This document shows, one piece after another, positions 8,221 to 15,312 of a stretch of 38,105 nucleotides of DNA. Below the pieces are notes generated by a model. That model made no database searches and had not been told where the DNA came from. It was given only the letters and a program-made list of their open reading frames with translations. The translations under genes and the position numbers were made by a program. Source of the stretch: an uncultured Alistipes sp. GTDB lineage: Bacteria > Bacteroidota > Bacteroidia > Bacteroidales > Rikenellaceae. The stretch lies in assembly GCA_900545315.1 (NCBI GenBank), contig UQYM01000025.1, forward strand, positions 1-38,105. The letters are read 5' to 3'. Within the stretch, counting starts at the first letter, position 1; each line of letters opens with the position of its first letter.

Positions 8221-8520
8221 GAAAGTAGCATGACAAGAGCAATGAACACGGCCAGCGTGATGGGAAGGCGTGGCAAGAGTAATTGGGAAGCGTGACCAAA
8301 GCGGTGGAGTTGCAGAACTTGGACAATGAACACGTACGGCCAGCGTGATGGCGAAGTGTGATTAGATAATGGGAATGCAGACCCGAGTAATGAACACGCA
8401 CGGCCTGCATAATGGGGAAGGGTTGCAGCAACAATGGGGAGCGCGACAGAGGCAATGGGAAAACGCGCCCAGAGCGAAGGCAAGGTCTCATCAGTATTGG
8501 GAGTGGCTCTTGGCGTTGGA
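8221..8520. repeat. Degenerate tandem array, 21-22 bp units, about 14 copies
   Basis: Between the divergent GH43-like gene and ruvX, units begin at 8221, 8244, 8262, 8285, 8306, 8328, 8350, 8371, 8392, 8414, 8436, 8457, 8479 and 8499. Lengths are 23, 18, 23, 21, 22, 22, 21, 21, 22, 22, 21, 22, 20 and 22. Most start GGGAA or GGGGA and end AAT, with a middle like GCGTGACCAAAG. Three units (8244, 8328, 8392) are a subtype starting GAACACG with the core CGGCCAGCGTGAT. The plus strand is purine-rich. Mixed lengths break any reading frame. The remaining parts of this 726-base gap (8027-8220 and 8521-8722) hold no gene I can support. Confidence 0.85.
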
Positions 8521-8722
8521 TGGGTGCTCCTTGATGCCGGTCTGGGTGGGGATGGTAGGACGAGCGGTTTGGTGCCCCTGGACTTGGATGTCGTGTAGGC
8601 AGCTGGACTGTACGGATGCGTCGGGGAAAATAGTTGAACACAAAAAGGTTGTTGCCAAAGGCACGTGTTCGGTGAAAGGAGGAATGTTTTGGGTGAGATG
8701 TGGTAAACCAATGTTATTTTCG

Positions 8723-8730
8723 TACTTTTG
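8723..8730 (+). promoter_or_regulatory. Probable -7 box of ruvX (TACTTTTG)
   Basis: TACTTTTG matches TAnnTTTG and lies 22 bases ahead of the ruvX ATG, giving a short leader. No good TTTG element is seen 20 bases further upstream (the bases there read TGTG). It decides the ruvX start: frames open far upstream would begin before the transcript. Confidence 0.6.
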
Positions 8731-8752
8731 TAACCGCAAGATTTTTGTAAAC

Positions 8753-9169
8753 ATGGGACGTATTTTGGCAATTGATTATGGACGCAAGCGGACGGGACTC
8801 GCGGTCACCGATCCGTTGCAGTTGATTGCCGGAGCACTCGATACAGTGCCGACCCATACGTTGATGGAGTTTCTTCGCACCTATATCTCTGCAAACGAAG
8901 TGGAGACGGTTGTGGTGGGATTGCCCCGTCAGATGGATGGCAGCTATTCCGAGTCCTATACTTATATTCGTCCCTTTGTTGCGCGTTTGCAGAAGACATT
9001 TCCGACACTCAACGTAGTGATGTTCGATGAGCGGTTTACGTCGAAGCTGGCTCATCAGGCGATTCTCGAGGGGGGAGTCAAGAAGTCCCGCCGTCGGGAA
9101 GACAAAGGGCTTGTGGACCGGATCAGCGCAGCGATTATCTTGCAGGGCTATTTGGAGAGTCGCCACTAA
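8753..9169 (+). CDS. ruvX: Pre-16S rRNA nuclease / Holliday junction resolvase-like YqgF
   Basis: A 138-residue RNase H-like protein of the YqgF/RuvX family, which acts in 5' maturation of 16S rRNA and was also described as a putative Holliday junction resolvase. The N-terminal strand GRILAIDYGRKRTGLAVTD carries the catalytic D8. VVVGLPRQMDGS is the conserved middle motif, FDERFTSKLA contains the conserved DER(F/L)(T/S) signature, and VDRISAAIILQGYL carries the last acidic residue. The reading frame is open well upstream, but the ATG at 8753 fits the family start and follows a -7 box. A peptide deformylase gene follows after a repeat-filled gap. Confidence 0.95.
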   Translation: MGRILAIDYGRKRTGLAVTDPLQLIAGALDTVPTHTLMEFLRTYISANEVETVVVGLPRQMDGSYSESYTYIRPFVARLQKTFPTLNVVMFDERFTSKLAHQAILEGGVKKSRRREDKGLVDRISAAIILQGYLESRH

Positions 9170-9225
9170 CGGTAACTTAGGGCAGGTAGCTGGACCAGAG
9201 GCATCCCTGTAACCTGTAAAAAAGA

Positions 9226-9405
9226 GAAGCTGAATTGGACGACGTTGAGTTGTGCAGCAATTGGTCGCATAAAGCTGGGTCGGACAGAACTGAGTTGTGC
9301 TGCGGTTGGTCGAATGAAGCTGTGGCAGATAACGGCGGGCTGTGCGGAGTTGGGTCGGATGAGGTCTGGCTCTGGATAGGTTACACGGGGGAGGCTTCGA
9401 TGAAG
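9226..9405. repeat. Tandem array of 45-bp dimeric units
   Basis: Three consecutive units of exactly 45 bases (9226-9270, 9271-9315, 9316-9360) are followed by a more decayed fourth (9361-9405). The first two agree at about 32 of 45 positions. Each is itself a dimer of a 23- and a 22-base half. First halves begin GAAGCTG or AAAGCTG, and second halves run like GTTGTGCTGCGGTTGGTCG. The plus strand is G-rich. The array fills most of the 372-base gap between ruvX and def. 9406-9541 shows no further structure I can name. Confidence 0.85.
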
Positions 9406-9541
9406 TGGCAGCGTGCGGCATGTTGAGCCAGTGTGAGGCGATGCACCTCTTCAGCGGTGAGAGCCCTAAACAGGAGGTTGATACCGTGGTCTGACAAAGG
9501 CTGTCGGATAGCTGAACGATGAGAATTTAAAGTCAATAGAT

Positions 9542-10099
9542 ATGTTTTTGCCGATTTACATTTACGGTTCGACGGTGCTGCGTAAGACAGCCGTTGATAT
9601 TACATCTGATTATCCGGATTTGAAGAAATTTATCGCTGACCTCTGGGAGACGATGTATGAGGCTGATGGAGTAGGTTTGGCTGCTCCACAGGTTGGGAAA
9701 AGTATTCGGGTATTTGTGGTGGATGCCACCCCTTGGGCTGATGAGGAGCCTGAGTTGGCCAATTTCAAAAAGACCTTTATCAATGCGCAGATTTATGAGC
9801 GTTTTGGTGAGGAGTGGCGTTTTAATGAGGGGTGTTTGAGTTTGCCGGGCATTCACGAAGATGTGATGCGTCCAGAAGGAATTAAAATCCGTTATGTGGA
9901 TGAGAACTTTGTGGAGCACGATGAAGAGTTTACCGGATATGCAGCCCGTGTGATTCAGCACGAGTATGATCACTTGGATGGGAAGTTGTTTGTTGACCAT
10001 TTGACACCGTTGCGTCGCACTCTGTTGAAAGGGAAGCTGAGTGCTTTGACCAAAGGGAACGTCCGGGTCGGGTACAAGTGCAAATTGGTAAAGAAATAG
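9542..10099 (+). CDS. def: Peptide deformylase
   Basis: Def removes the N-formyl group from the initiator methionine of new proteins. The 185-residue product has the three signature motifs of the metalloenzyme: GVGLAAPQVG (43-52), EGCLSLPG (96-103) with the metal-binding C98, and QHEYDHLDG (139-147) with H140, catalytic E141 and H144. The insertion between motifs 1 and 2 (WADEEPELANFKKTF) is of a length common in Bacteroidota. In many Bacteroidota def is found next to ruvX, as here, although a repeat array separates the two. No promoter box was found close to the start, so transcription may come from ruvX. Confidence 0.97.
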   Translation: MFLPIYIYGSTVLRKTAVDITSDYPDLKKFIADLWETMYEADGVGLAAPQVGKSIRVFVVDATPWADEEPELANFKKTFINAQIYERFGEEWRFNEGCLSLPGIHEDVMRPEGIKIRYVDENFVEHDEEFTGYAARVIQHEYDHLDGKLFVDHLTPLRRTLLKGKLSALTKGNVRVGYKCKLVKK

Positions 10100-10136
10100 T
10101 TGCTTTTACAGCCAATTCTTAAATAATAAGGGAATT

Positions 10137-10312
10137 ACGAAGGGTTGACAGTCCGAAGGAGGGTAACTGTATTGCTTTTGCCCCAATGCCTTCGGGTGAA
10201 GGTGCAACTCTTCAGACTAAACACTTCGTTGCCAGGTCCACGGGACGATTGAAGGGCAAAGGCGAAAAGGAAAGAGTTTATAGAGAACGCTGCAGTCATT
10301 CTGCAGCGTTTT
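10137..10312 (+). ncRNA. Candidate structured RNA or structured def 3' UTR
   Basis: GCTTTTGCCC (10174-10183) and GGGCAAAGGC (10254-10263) pair over all 10 positions with one G-U, extendable by two more pairs. Inside, GCCTTC/GAAGGT (10189-10204) closes a GGGT loop, GCAAC/GTTGC (10204-10232) closes a large loop, and GTCC/GGAC (10236-10246) forms a short hairpin. This gives a multi-branched fold. Outside on the 5' side, ACAGT/ACTGT (10149-10170) forms another hairpin. The segment ends in a strong terminator. It does not match the landmarks I know of RNase P RNA, SRP RNA or tmRNA, and I could not confirm 6S RNA. No clear promoter box lies ahead, so it may be the 3' end of the def transcript. Confidence 0.5.
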
Positions 10313-10315
10313 TTT
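10286..10315 (+). terminator. Intrinsic terminator after def / candidate RNA
   Basis: AACGCTGCAG (10286-10295) and CTGCAGCGTT (10301-10310) form a perfect 10-bp stem with loop TCATT, followed by a run of T on the plus strand. This is a textbook intrinsic terminator for the rightward ruvX-def side. Confidence 0.9.
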
Positions 10316-10409
10316 GTTGCAGGGTTTTGAAGCCTAATGGTTTCGAGGCAGAATATTGGAACACGTTGCAGTTGATGCCGGGACGCTTTTGGGGGGGAGG
10401 ACTGTCGGG

Positions 10410-10770
10410 CCGCCTTTGGAACAAGCTGGGTCGTCTTGATGTCCTGTCGTGTTGCCTTAGGGGCTACTTTGGGATCAAATGGGGGCGTCTTGGGTTCTTA
10501 CTAGGCCGCTTTGGAATCGTGTGGGTGTCTTGGGGTGCCTGTTGGCTTACCTTTGAAATTGAGTAGGTGTTTTGGGGAATATGCCGAACCGCCTTGAAGA
10601 TTAGTTTGGTCGCTTGGGGAACCTGTCTGCCGCCTTTTGGAACCAGCTGAGTCTTCTTGAGGCCCTGTCGTGTTGTCTTGGGGATCGGCTGGGCTACTTT
10701 GGGATCAAATGAGGGCGTCTTGAGGCCCTGCCTGACCGCTTTGGAATGGAGCGGGTTTCTTTGGGCCCTG
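10410..10770. repeat. Tandem array of 42-bp dimers with alternating half-units
   Basis: Two half-unit types alternate. Type A is like CCGCCTTTGGAATC; its TTTG anchors are at 10415, 10468, 10510, 10552, 10593 (decayed), 10636, 10698 and 10740. Type B is like GGTGTCTTGGGG; its (C/T)TTG anchors are at 10435, 10489, 10529, 10571, 10613, 10656, 10677, 10719 and 10760. Steps between like halves are 40-43 bases apart from insertions, and A-to-B offsets are 19-21. A block of about 85-95 bases (10410-10494) recurs at 10630-10724. The plus strand is G/T-rich. The minus strand happens to be open from 10922 to 10464 and reads as seven-residue repeats; I do not call it a gene. Confidence 0.85.
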
Positions 10771-10775
10771 TCGCT

Positions 10776-11028
10776 GCTTGTGTGTAGGAGGAAAATCTTA
10801 GTAGGTTGCGTACAGGTTTTGGAATCTGTCGAACTTCCTTTGAGATCTACCTGGCCGCCTTGGGTAATCAGCCTGGCCACCTTTTGAATCAGCCGACCGC
10901 TTGTGCGAAGAAGAAAAATCATAGCAGACAGCGTTCAAGTTTAGCAGTGGGTGTACAAGAGCAGCTATTGGCATTCAGGCGTACAAGCTCAGTTGTGTGC
11001 GTTGTGCAAGCGCTCAGGATTAGTTGTG
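10776..11028. repeat. Further degenerate repeats in the def downstream region
   Basis: A 44-base element at 10776-10819 recurs at 10899-10942 with about 33 of 44 positions equal; shared words are GCTTGTG, AAAATC and GTTT. From 10931 a third unit type of 23-28 bases appears, with cores like ACAAGCTCAGTTGTG and GCAAGCGCTCAGGATTAG (units at about 10931, 10955, 10983 and 11006). Between these, weak type A halves of the previous array (CCTTTGAGATC, CCTTGGGTAATC, CCTTTTGAATC) persist at 10858-10890. Together with the array at 10410 this fills most of the 1.4-kb gap between def and the PAP2-like gene. Confidence 0.6.
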
Positions 11029-11084
11029 GGGGTATGGGATCGGCGAAGAGGGTAACAGCTGTGGGTATAATATGGGTATAAAAA

Positions 11085-11212
11085 AAGAGGGAACCTCACG
11101 GTTGCCTCCTTCCCTCGGGGACTTTCACCCCTAAACTACTAACCCAAACTTAAATAAATGAAGAAACCTTTGCATGCTTGTTCCCGGTTGGGAACATCAT
11201 CTGTTCTTTAGC
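11085..11212 (+). other. Leader-like element with decayed start of a gene
   Basis: A stem GAGGGAA/TTCCCTC (11089-11115) around an inner GC-rich loop is followed by CGGGGACTTTCACCCC and CTAAACTACTAACCCAAAC. Then comes an ATG at 11158 that opens MKKPLHACSRLG and stops after 17 codons. The motif ACTACTAACC shortly before an ATG looks to me like the leader of some Bacteroidota outer-membrane protein genes, so this could be a gene remnant, but that is recall, not proof. On the minus strand the stem is followed by a run of seven T (11088-11082) and would work as a terminator. Confidence 0.3.
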
Positions 11213-11349
11213 AGCAATGACATCTCTTTTACTTGAACATTTTCAAAATCTGTGCCACTTTATCGTATCGTCTTGTCGGTAGTTTGTATAATGATATGCT
11301 TATGAAACTGGTGTTGCCATAGTGTATGCGAATCCCGTGCCGAAAATGG

Positions 11350-11387
11350 AAAAACCGTCCGAAAAGGTGATATTTCGGGCGGTTTTT
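11350..11387 (-). terminator. Bidirectional terminator downstream of PAP2-like gene
   Basis: Arms 11350-11364 and 11373-11387 pair over 15 positions with one G-T pair around an 8-base loop. The A-tract on one arm and the T-tract on the other allow termination in both directions. It is 126 bases past the stop codon of the leftward PAP2-like gene and most likely ends the asnS-rpoN side transcript. Confidence 0.8.
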
Positions 11388-11513
11388 AGGTTTGCTTGAG
11401 AGTAAAGTGCTCGTTTGCGGTAAATTGTGGCCTATTGGATAAGGGAATAGGCCGTGAGCTACTCTATGTTTACAGGGGGGAGAAGCTGAGGCTCCACCGA
11501 TGAATGGTTGTCG

Positions 11514-12182
11514 TTAGATAAATAGGATGAGAAGCAGGGCTACAATGAATCCTGCGGCCAATCCGGCGACTACTTGGGCCAGGTTGTGGCTGCCGAACCA
11601 GAGGCGTGCACTGCTGAGCAGACCGGCGAGTATGATGAAAATCAGCAGTGTGGAGTACAATTGTCCCAAACCGGCGGTGTGGAGGGCACACAACAGGGCC
11701 AGCAATCCGCCGATGGAGATCATATGCAGGCTGATTTTCCAGAAGGGGGTGATGATCAGTCCCACCAGCACACAGCCGATGGCTGCAATTAGAAAACGGC
11801 GGATGAGGAATGCGGTCATCACATCCGAGAGCATCATCAGGCAGCTGATATAGCCCAACAACACGATCAACATGGGGATGAGTCGTTGGCGCGGTTCGAT
11901 CAATCTCAGGTCGGGCAGCAGGCGGAACATTCGGAGCATACCGATGCAAAAAGCCGGAATTCCCCAGGTATTCAACGCCAGCACGACCAGAAAGAACCAT
12001 TTGATGTTGATCGGCAGGGTCGCCATGATGGTGTTACCAAACATCAGCAGGATACCGGCCCACATGGGGATGGTCAGCGGATGCAAAATCATCGAGATGC
12101 ACCGACTCAGTTTGGTCAGGGTCTGTTCGGTTGGAGTTGGGTTCTGTATTTCGGTTTGGGATAGTGTCTGCAGTGGTTCCAT
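11514..12182 (-). CDS. PAP2-like integral membrane protein
   Basis: A 222-residue protein with about six hydrophobic segments after a polar N-terminus of about 30 residues. The C-terminal motif ARLWFGSHNLAQVVAGLAAG resembles phosphatase motif 3 of PAP2-type membrane phosphatases (SRxxxxxHxxxD), but the final acidic residue is Gln, and the first motif KxxxxxxRP is not obvious. KISLHMISIGG may correspond to motif 2. It could be a lipid phosphatase or a non-catalytic relative. It lies only 9 bases downstream of rpoN on the same strand, so the two probably share a transcript. The pairing may reflect only operon convenience. Confidence 0.7.
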   Translation of the reverse strand: MEPLQTLSQTEIQNPTPTEQTLTKLSRCISMILHPLTIPMWAGILLMFGNTIMATLPINIKWFFLVVLALNTWGIPAFCIGMLRMFRLLPDLRLIEPRQRLIPMLIVLLGYISCLMMLSDVMTAFLIRRFLIAAIGCVLVGLIITPFWKISLHMISIGGLLALLCALHTAGLGQLYSTLLIFIILAGLLSSARLWFGSHNLAQVVAGLAAGFIVALLLILFI

Positions 12183-12191
12183 AGTCTCTTG

Positions 12192-13616
12192 TCAGATCTG
12201 TTTGCGTAGTCGGGCAACGGGGATGCCTAACATCTCCCGATATTTGGCCACGGTACGTCGGGCGATATGGTAGCCCTTGTCGTTGAGGATGTCCATCAAC
12301 ACCTCATCGGTCAACGGTTTGCGTTTATCCTCTTTCTCGATGCATTCGCTCAGGATTTTTTTGATCTCATACGAGGAGACCTCCTCTCCGCTATCGGTCT
12401 GCATCGCCTCCGAAAAGAGCCGTTTGAGCGGAATGATCCCGAATTGGGTCTGGACATATTTGCTGTTGACAACACGCGAAATGGTTGATACATCTAGTCC
12501 TGTTTTATCGGCAATATCCTTGAGAATCATGGGGCGTAGCTTGGATTGATCGCCTTCGATGAAGTATTCGCGCTGATAATCCAAAATGGCCTGCATGGTT
12601 CGCATCAGGGTATCGTGTCGTTGTTTGATTGCCGAGATGAACCATTTGGCGGAGTCGAGTTTGTTTTTTACGAACTGAATCGTCTCGCGGTCGGAGGAGC
12701 TGGTTGGTTTGCCATCTTTGGTCACCATGTTGCGGATCATCTCCACATACCGGCGATTGATCTTCAGGTCGGGTACATTGGCGCCGTTGAGACTCAACTC
12801 GAACATCCCGTCGTGATAATCGAGAATGAAATCGGGGGTAATGTAGGGTTGCATCTCGTTTCGTCCGCCGTTGTACAGATTGCCTGGTTTGGGGGAGAGG
12901 CGGACAATCTCTTCGATCGCATCGCGAAACTCATCTTCGCTCACACCGAGCCGTGAAATGAGCTTTTCGTAATGTTTTTTGGTAAATTCATCGAAATAGT
13001 TGGTCAAAATTTTGATTGCCAACTGTTGTGCGGGGGTGTGGTCGCTTTGCGCCTCGAGTTGCAGGAGCAGACACTCTTGCAGGTTACGTGCCCCGACGCC
13101 GGCAGGCTCCAGTTCGTGAATCACCTTCAAGACCTTTTCGAGCTCCTGTTCGTTGGTCTCGATGCCCAGGCTGAACGCAATATCATCGGCAACGGAACGC
13201 AGATCACGGCGCAGATATCCGTCATCATCCAGGCTGCCGATCAGGTATTTGGCTAATATTTCGTCGTGTTCACTCAGGTGTTTGAATCCGATCTGTTGGA
13301 TCAGACTTTCGTGGAAAGAGGCACCCTCGGAGAGATAAATAGGGCGTTTCTCATCGTCTTTGGAGAAGTTGTTGACCCGATATTTGTAGCTGGGGGTATC
13401 GTCATCGGTGAAATACTCTTCAACGGAGACCTCTTTGGCCTCCTGCTCCTCTTCCGGGGTCTCTTCCTCCTCCAAAACGGGATTTTCTTCGATCTCTTGT
13501 TTGATGCGCTGCTCCAGCTGCAAGGTGGGCAATTCCAGTAGTTTGATCATCTGAATCTGTTGCGGCGAAAGTTTCTGCAATATCTTCTGGACTTGCCTTT
13601 GGGAAATGGCTGACAT
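12192..13616 (-). CDS. rpoN: RNA polymerase sigma-54 factor RpoN
   Basis: Sigma-54 directs polymerase to -24/-12 promoters and needs AAA+ activators for open complex formation. The 474-residue product shows region I rich in Gln and Leu (QKLSPQQIQMIKLLELPTLQLEQRI), an acidic region II (EEEETPEEEQEAKEVS), the core-binding domain, a helix-turn-helix near KTGLDVSTISRVVNSKYVQT, and the RpoN box ARRTVAKYRE near the C-terminus. Length and domain order are normal. A -7 box lies upstream, immediately next to the asnS terminator. Downstream is the PAP2-like gene. Confidence 0.98.
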   Translation of the reverse strand: MSAISQRQVQKILQKLSPQQIQMIKLLELPTLQLEQRIKQEIEENPVLEEEETPEEEQEAKEVSVEEYFTDDDTPSYKYRVNNFSKDDEKRPIYLSEGASFHESLIQQIGFKHLSEHDEILAKYLIGSLDDDGYLRRDLRSVADDIAFSLGIETNEQELEKVLKVIHELEPAGVGARNLQECLLLQLEAQSDHTPAQQLAIKILTNYFDEFTKKHYEKLISRLGVSEDEFRDAIEEIVRLSPKPGNLYNGGRNEMQPYITPDFILDYHDGMFELSLNGANVPDLKINRRYVEMIRNMVTKDGKPTSSSDRETIQFVKNKLDSAKWFISAIKQRHDTLMRTMQAILDYQREYFIEGDQSKLRPMILKDIADKTGLDVSTISRVVNSKYVQTQFGIIPLKRLFSEAMQTDSGEEVSSYEIKKILSECIEKEDKRKPLTDEVLMDILNDKGYHIARRTVAKYREMLGIPVARLRKQI

Positions 13617-13656
13617 AGGTTAGAGTTTTACGGGTCTGGGTGTACTGTTTGCTTAA

Positions 13657-13664
13657 CAAAGATA
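13657..13664 (-). promoter_or_regulatory. -7 box of rpoN (TATCTTTG)
   Basis: Read on the minus strand, 13664-13657 is TATCTTTG, a match to TAnnTTTG, 40 bases ahead of the rpoN start. It begins only two bases after the T-tract of the asnS terminator, so end and start signals are packed together. The bases 20 upstream are inside the terminator hairpin and do not form TTTG. Confidence 0.65.
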
Positions 13665-13666
13665 GC

Positions 13667-13693
13667 AAAAAAAAGCCCACTGAAGCAGTGGGC
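13667..13693 (-). terminator. Intrinsic terminator of asnS
   Basis: On the minus strand GCCCACTG (13693-13686) pairs with CAGTGGGC (13682-13675) around a 3-base loop, followed by eight T (13674-13667). It is 40 bases past the asnS stop codon. Confidence 0.9.
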
Positions 13694-13732
13694 TCACAAG
13701 AATTGTACCAGTCTTTAGCCGTCAGCGACGCT

Positions 13733-15130
13733 TTAGAACTCGGCGTTCTTAGGAGTTCTCGGGAAGGGGATGACGTCACGGATATTGCTCATTCCGGTAA
13801 CAAACAGTAACAGACGTTCAAATCCCAATCCAAACCCGCTGTGTGGAGCACTGCCCCAGCGGCGGGTATCGAGGTACCACCAAATATCTTTTTCGGGGAT
13901 GTGCAGTTCAGCTACACGTGCTGCCAACTTTTCGTAGTTCTCTTCACGCTGCGAGCCGCCAATGATTTCGCCGATCTTCGGGAAGAGCACGTCCATAGCC
14001 CGAACGGTTTTGCCATCGTCGTTGAGTTTCATATAGAAAGCCTTGATCTCTTTGGGGTAGTTGATCAGGATGACCGGTTTTTTGAAGTGTTGTTCAACCA
14101 GGTAACGTTCGTGTTCACTCTGCAGGTCGAGCCCCCAGCTCACCGGATATTCGAATTTGGCACCGCTCTCCATCAGGATCTTGATACCTTCGCTGTAATC
14201 CAGGCGGACGAAATCGTTGTTGACCACAAATTTCAGGCGGTCGATCAGCTCCGGATCGAACATCTTGTTGAGGAATTCCAAATCGTCCTGGCAGTTGTCG
14301 AGGGCATACTGAATCAGGTATTTGAGGAAGTCTTCGGCCAGTTCCATGTTGTCTTCCAGTTCGTAGAAGGCAACCTCGGGCTCAATCATCCAGAATTCGG
14401 CCAAGTGGCGTGGTGTATTTGAGTTTTCGGCCCGGAACGTAGGTCCGAAGGTGTAAATCTGTGAGAGTGCCAAAGCTCCGAGTTCGCCCTCCAGCTGACC
14501 CGAAACGGTCAGGTTGCACGATTTTCCGAAGAAGTCTTGTGTATAATCGACCTGGCCTTTATCGTTTTTGGGGACGTTGTTCAGGTCGAGCGTGGTGACC
14601 TGGAACATGGCTCCGGCCCCTTCTGCGTCGCTACCGGTGATCAATGGGGTGTGCAGGTAGTAGAATCCCCGATCGTTGAAATATTTGTGGATGGCGTAGG
14701 CCATGGCATGGCGGATTCGCAGCACAGCGCCAAAGGTGTTGGTTCGCGGGCGGAGGTAGGCGATCTCACGCAAAAACTCCATGGAGTGTCCCTTTTTCTG
14801 GAGCGGGTATGAGTTAGGATCGGCTTCGCCGTAGATTTCGATCTCTTTGGCTTGAATCTCGACCCGTTGGCCTGAACCTTGAGATTCAACCAGCGTACCG
14901 TTTACGCGGAGGCAGGCGCCTGTGGTGATGCGTTTGAGCAGGGCGTCGTCGAAATTGGCCACATCGACAACAATCTGAATATTGTGGATGGATGAACCGT
15001 CATTAAGGGCGATGAAGGCAACGTTTTTGTTACCTCGTTTGGTACGTACCCACCCTTTGGCTGTTACTTCACTGCCAGCGGGTGTCGATTTCAACAGCTC
15101 TGCGATTTTAATTCTGCCTCCTTGTGACAT
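13733..15130 (-). CDS. asnS: Asparaginyl-tRNA synthetase
   Basis: A 465-residue class IIb aminoacyl-tRNA synthetase. The N-terminal OB-fold anticodon-binding domain (about 1-110) includes GWVRTKRGNKNVAFIALNDGS. Motif 2 is in FGPTFRAENSNTPRHLAEFWMIEPE and motif 3 in GFGLGFERLLLFVTGMSNIRDVIPFPR. The last segment and the short catalytic insertion fit AsnRS better than AspRS or LysRS. The ATG at 15130 is right for the OB-fold start, and a near-consensus -7 box (ATATTTG core, 15161-15168) lies about 30 bases upstream. A strong terminator follows the gene. Confidence 0.97.
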   Translation of the reverse strand: MSQGGRIKIAELLKSTPAGSEVTAKGWVRTKRGNKNVAFIALNDGSSIHNIQIVVDVANFDDALLKRITTGACLRVNGTLVESQGSGQRVEIQAKEIEIYGEADPNSYPLQKKGHSMEFLREIAYLRPRTNTFGAVLRIRHAMAYAIHKYFNDRGFYYLHTPLITGSDAEGAGAMFQVTTLDLNNVPKNDKGQVDYTQDFFGKSCNLTVSGQLEGELGALALSQIYTFGPTFRAENSNTPRHLAEFWMIEPEVAFYELEDNMELAEDFLKYLIQYALDNCQDDLEFLNKMFDPELIDRLKFVVNNDFVRLDYSEGIKILMESGAKFEYPVSWGLDLQSEHERYLVEQHFKKPVILINYPKEIKAFYMKLNDDGKTVRAMDVLFPKIGEIIGGSQREENYEKLAARVAELHIPEKDIWWYLDTRRWGSAPHSGFGLGFERLLLFVTGMSNIRDVIPFPRTPKNAEF

Positions 15131-15312
15131 GGAAAATTCGTTTTTTGATTTTTTAACTCACAAATATCGTGTTTTTTTTTCAAAGTGGGGCACGCTGAAG
15201 CTGTTTTTTACATTGGAAGTAAAAGTCATCATTGATATAATATCAAGAGATGCATGTAATGTTCAACCTATTTTGAACATGAAATCGGTGAGTCAAGTGT
15301 GATAGTGATGGG

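Noticed and set aside
8221..8520. CRISPR array
   Set aside because: Units are contiguous and degenerate with no alternation of identical repeats and unique spacers, and no cas gene is present in the window.
8208..8771. Protein-coding gene on the minus strand across the ruvX upstream region
   Set aside because: It runs through the repeat array and the ruvX start and promoter; the mixed 21/22-base steps break any peptide repeat, and no family pattern is visible.
10137..10312. RNase P RNA, SRP RNA, tmRNA or 6S RNA
   Set aside because: The conserved core words of the first three are absent, and the multi-branched fold does not look like the single long hairpin with central bubble of 6S RNA, though a covariance search was not possible.
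11085..11160. Group II intron fragment
   Set aside because: The minus strand contains GGGGTGAAAGTCCCC, a word also seen near intron 5' domains, but there is no reverse transcriptase, no domain V and no boundary sequence.
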